A stretch of DNA of 64,000 nucleotides. It comes from Gammaproteobacteria bacterium (GTDB lineage Bacteria; Pseudomonadota; Gammaproteobacteria; HK1). The stretch covers positions 62,001-126,000 of the forward strand of contig JAJFJV010000019.1 in NCBI GenBank assembly GCA_021773635.1. The letters are read 5' to 3'. Shown one piece after another: positions 62,404 through 64,000 of the stretch (the first letter of the stretch is position 1; each line of letters begins with the position of its first letter). The position numbers and the translations under genes are program-made. Under the pieces are notes generated by a model. That model had not been told where the DNA came from and ran no database searches. It saw nothing but the letters and a program-made list of their open reading frames with translations.

Positions 62404-62592
62404 TCAAAGCAGATACAGGGCCAGCAGTAGCGCGACCAGCGCTATTCCCTGAAAAACCACACGGGAAATCATGAACTGCTCGCTGTGCTGGCGATCATAT
62501 TCACCGCCACGAGCCATGGAAACAATGCCGGTACCCAGGGCCACCACCGTGGCTACCAGGGCAAGTAGAACGACACTCGTCAGTGCATCCAT
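62404..62592 (-). CDS. HIG1-like twin-transmembrane protein
   Basis: The product is 62 residues, with a perfect AAGGAGG before the ATG. Two membrane helices flank the loop MARGGEYDRQHSEQFMISRV, the hallmark of bacterial HIG1-domain proteins (hypoxia-induced gene family; in mitochondria Rcf1 and HIGD bind cytochrome oxidase). It is convergent with the NapC-type gene, which fits a respiratory setting. Confidence 0.82.
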   Translation of the reverse strand: MDALTSVVLLALVATVVALGTGIVSMARGGEYDRQHSEQFMISRVVFQGIALVALLLALYLL

Positions 62593-62748
62593 TGCAGCCT
62601 CCTTCGGCGCGAATAACGCCGTATCACGATGCTCTGTTCACAAGCATAGTTGAGGAAAGCACGATGAACAGCCCGGGGAGAAGATGGCCTTGCGCCATCT
62701 GGCCTTGGGTACTGCAACACCACCCGGGTGGGACAGCAAGACGCGGTG

Positions 62749-64000
62749 TTAGTCGACTAGCAACTTTTCCACTTCCGCAGCACTTACCGGCCGGCTATAA
62801 AGATAACCCTGCGCCTCTTCACAGCCCGCCTGCTGGAGAAATTCCGCCTGCTCTACGGTCTCCACGCCCTCCGCGATGACCGATAGCGACAAGTTTTTTC
62901 CCAGCGCAATAACTGCCTTAGAGATGGCCATATCGTTGGCATCTTTCGGGATATCACGTACAAAAGACTGGTCTATCTTGAGCTTGTGGATGGGTAACTG
63001 CTTGAGGTAACTCAGCGAGGAATAGCCGGTGCCAAAGTCATCAATGGCCAGCGTAACGCCCATTTCGCGCAACTCCGAAAGCTCAACCACGGCCTGCTCG
63101 GCCCCCTGCATGATGAAGTTTTCAGTCACCTCCAGTTCCAGCCTGCTGGCCGCCAGACCCGAACGTGCCAACGCCTCCTTTACCTCACCCACCATCCCTC
63201 CACGCTGCAGCTGCTTGCCCGACAGATTGACCGCAATACGTCCAAAATCCAGCCCCTGCTCCAACCACCGGCTGCCCTGGGCACACGCAGTATTCAACAC
63301 CCACTCGCCCAGGCTATGAATGAGCCCGCATTCCTCCGCTATCGGGATAAACCAGGCGGGTGAAATGGTTCCCAAGGTCGGGTGTTGCCAGCGAACGAGG
63401 GCCTCGACGCCAACAATGCGGCCGCCGGGAAATTCCACCTGGGGCTGGTAAAGAAGATACAGTTCATCCCTCGCTACGGCCTGCCACAGGTCATTCTCCA
63501 TGGCGACCCGTTCGAGCGTGTTGCTGGTAAGTTCGGCAGTATAGAACTCATAGGTATTGCGCCCGGATTCCTTGGCGCGATACATCGCGGCATCGGCATT
63601 GCGCACCAGACTCGCTGAATCACGGCCATCATCAGGATAAATGCTGATTCCCACGCTCACGCTGATGTGAACCGGCTGCGCCTCCAGCGTGACGGGTTTC
63701 CTGAGGGTGTCCATGAGCTTCTCCGCCATCACCGCGACACTATGCGGACCCGGAAGGTTCTCCAGCAACACCACAAATTCATCCCCGCCGAGACGCGCCA
63801 CGGTATCTTCCCGACGAAGGCGTTTTTTTAGCCGACCCGAAATCTGGCACAACAGCTCATCGCCCATCGAGTGGCCCAGGCTGTCATTAATATTCTTGAA
63901 GCGATCCAGGTCGAGAAATAGCACTGCCAGCTTGCTGTCGTGACGCTCGGCATGCCTGACGGCATGCGCCAGCCGCGCATTGAAAAGCAGGCGATTCGGT
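62749..64000 (-). CDS. GGDEF-EAL protein, C-terminal part (start beyond window)
   Basis: About 417 codons are visible; the frame stays open to the right edge (PNRLLFNARLAHAVRHAE), so the true start lies outside. The GGDEF domain is intact (AVLFLDLDRFKNINDSLGH, RLGGDEFVVLLE). The EAL domain is intact (GVEALVRWQHP, AVNLSGKQL, LEVTENFIM, IDDFGTGYSS, KIDQSF, AEGVET, EEAQGYLYSRP). It is predicted to make and/or break cyclic-di-GMP. Sensor domains upstream cannot be seen. Confidence 0.93.
   Translation of the reverse strand, partial: PNRLLFNARLAHAVRHAERHDSKLAVLFLDLDRFKNINDSLGHSMGDELLCQISGRLKKRLRREDTVARLGGDEFVVLLENLPGPHSVAVMAEKLMDTLRKPVTLEAQPVHISVSVGISIYPDDGRDSASLVRNADAAMYRAKESGRNTYEFYTAELTSNTLERVAMENDLWQAVARDELYLLYQPQVEFPGGRIVGVEALVRWQHPTLGTISPAWFIPIAEECGLIHSLGEWVLNTACAQGSRWLEQGLDFGRIAVNLSGKQLQRGGMVGEVKEALARSGLAASRLELEVTENFIMQGAEQAVVELSELREMGVTLAIDDFGTGYSSLSYLKQLPIHKLKIDQSFVRDIPKDANDMAISKAVIALGKNLSLSVIAEGVETVEQAEFLQQAGCEEAQGYLYSRPVSAAEVEKLLVD

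Overview
The window reads as the chromosome of a free-living gammaproteobacterium. The signs are class I adenylate cyclase (cyaA), prmB, Uup, YajQ, MtaB, TilS, AccA, a Pseudomonas-type split class II ribonucleotide reductase (NrdJa/NrdJb), NapC/NirT and P460-type cytochromes, and many cyclic-di-GMP and Ser/Thr-kinase proteins. Base composition is fairly GC-rich throughout, except for one AT-rich gene at 18772-19914. A respiratory or chemolithotrophic lineage such as Chromatiales or Ectothiorhodospiraceae fits, but that is inference. I see no rRNA or tRNA genes, CRISPR array, prophage, or intact insertion sequence.

Layout. 1-6976: a signalling and envelope block. A truncated class III cyclase and a parvulin-type PPIase lie on the minus strand. 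A PP2C phosphatase, a membrane Ser/Thr kinase, a membrane protein with a SPOR-like end and a secreted protein lie on the plus strand. 6977-7447: a palindromic repeat cluster. 7448-18189: cyaA, a small conserved protein, a voltage-gated-type K+ channel, two MFS carriers, leuC without leuD or leuB, aroC and a zinc CDF exporter. 18190-20081: a repeat-bearing spacer with a 32-residue Lys-rich gene and the AT-rich N5-(carboxyethyl)ornithine synthase-like gene. 20082-32965: prmB, a GAF/HD-GYP protein, a DUF3108 protein, a DsbA-like protein, a hydroxyacid dehydrogenase, uup, a YdcH-like protein, yajQ, a yadGH-type ABC exporter, a VTT-FAD oxidoreductase fusion and an EF-hand protein.

33119-36811: oxidative pentose phosphate genes in the order gnd-zwf-pgl. 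36908-38283: a possible small membrane protein, a cytochrome P460-like protein and a redoxin. 38304-43735: nudC, the nrdJab operon with a tandem NrdR-box promoter, and mtaB. 43938-49301: an orphan PhnD-like binding protein, a kinase fused to a cyclic-nucleotide-binding domain, fetAB and a membrane VWA-FHA protein. 49303-53163: tilS and accA, separated by a duplicated GAF pair. 53323-58245: histidine kinase, Rcp1-like regulator and REC-PAS-PAS-GGDEF-EAL protein. 58276-62592: an APH/AAA fusion, a universal stress protein, a diheme cytochrome c, a NapC/NirT tetraheme protein and a HIG1-like protein. 62749-64000: a truncated GGDEF-EAL protein.

Three themes link the genes. First, Ser/Thr phosphorylation: two kinases, one PP2C and one FHA reader, with a cAMP connection through two cyclases and the kinase-CNBD fusion. 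Second, cyclic-di-GMP: HD-GYP, YajQ and two GGDEF-EAL proteins. Third, oxygen and redox control: two identical perfect FNR/ANR-type palindromes stand before the histidine kinase and before the cytochrome cluster, and the second has class-II promoter geometry.
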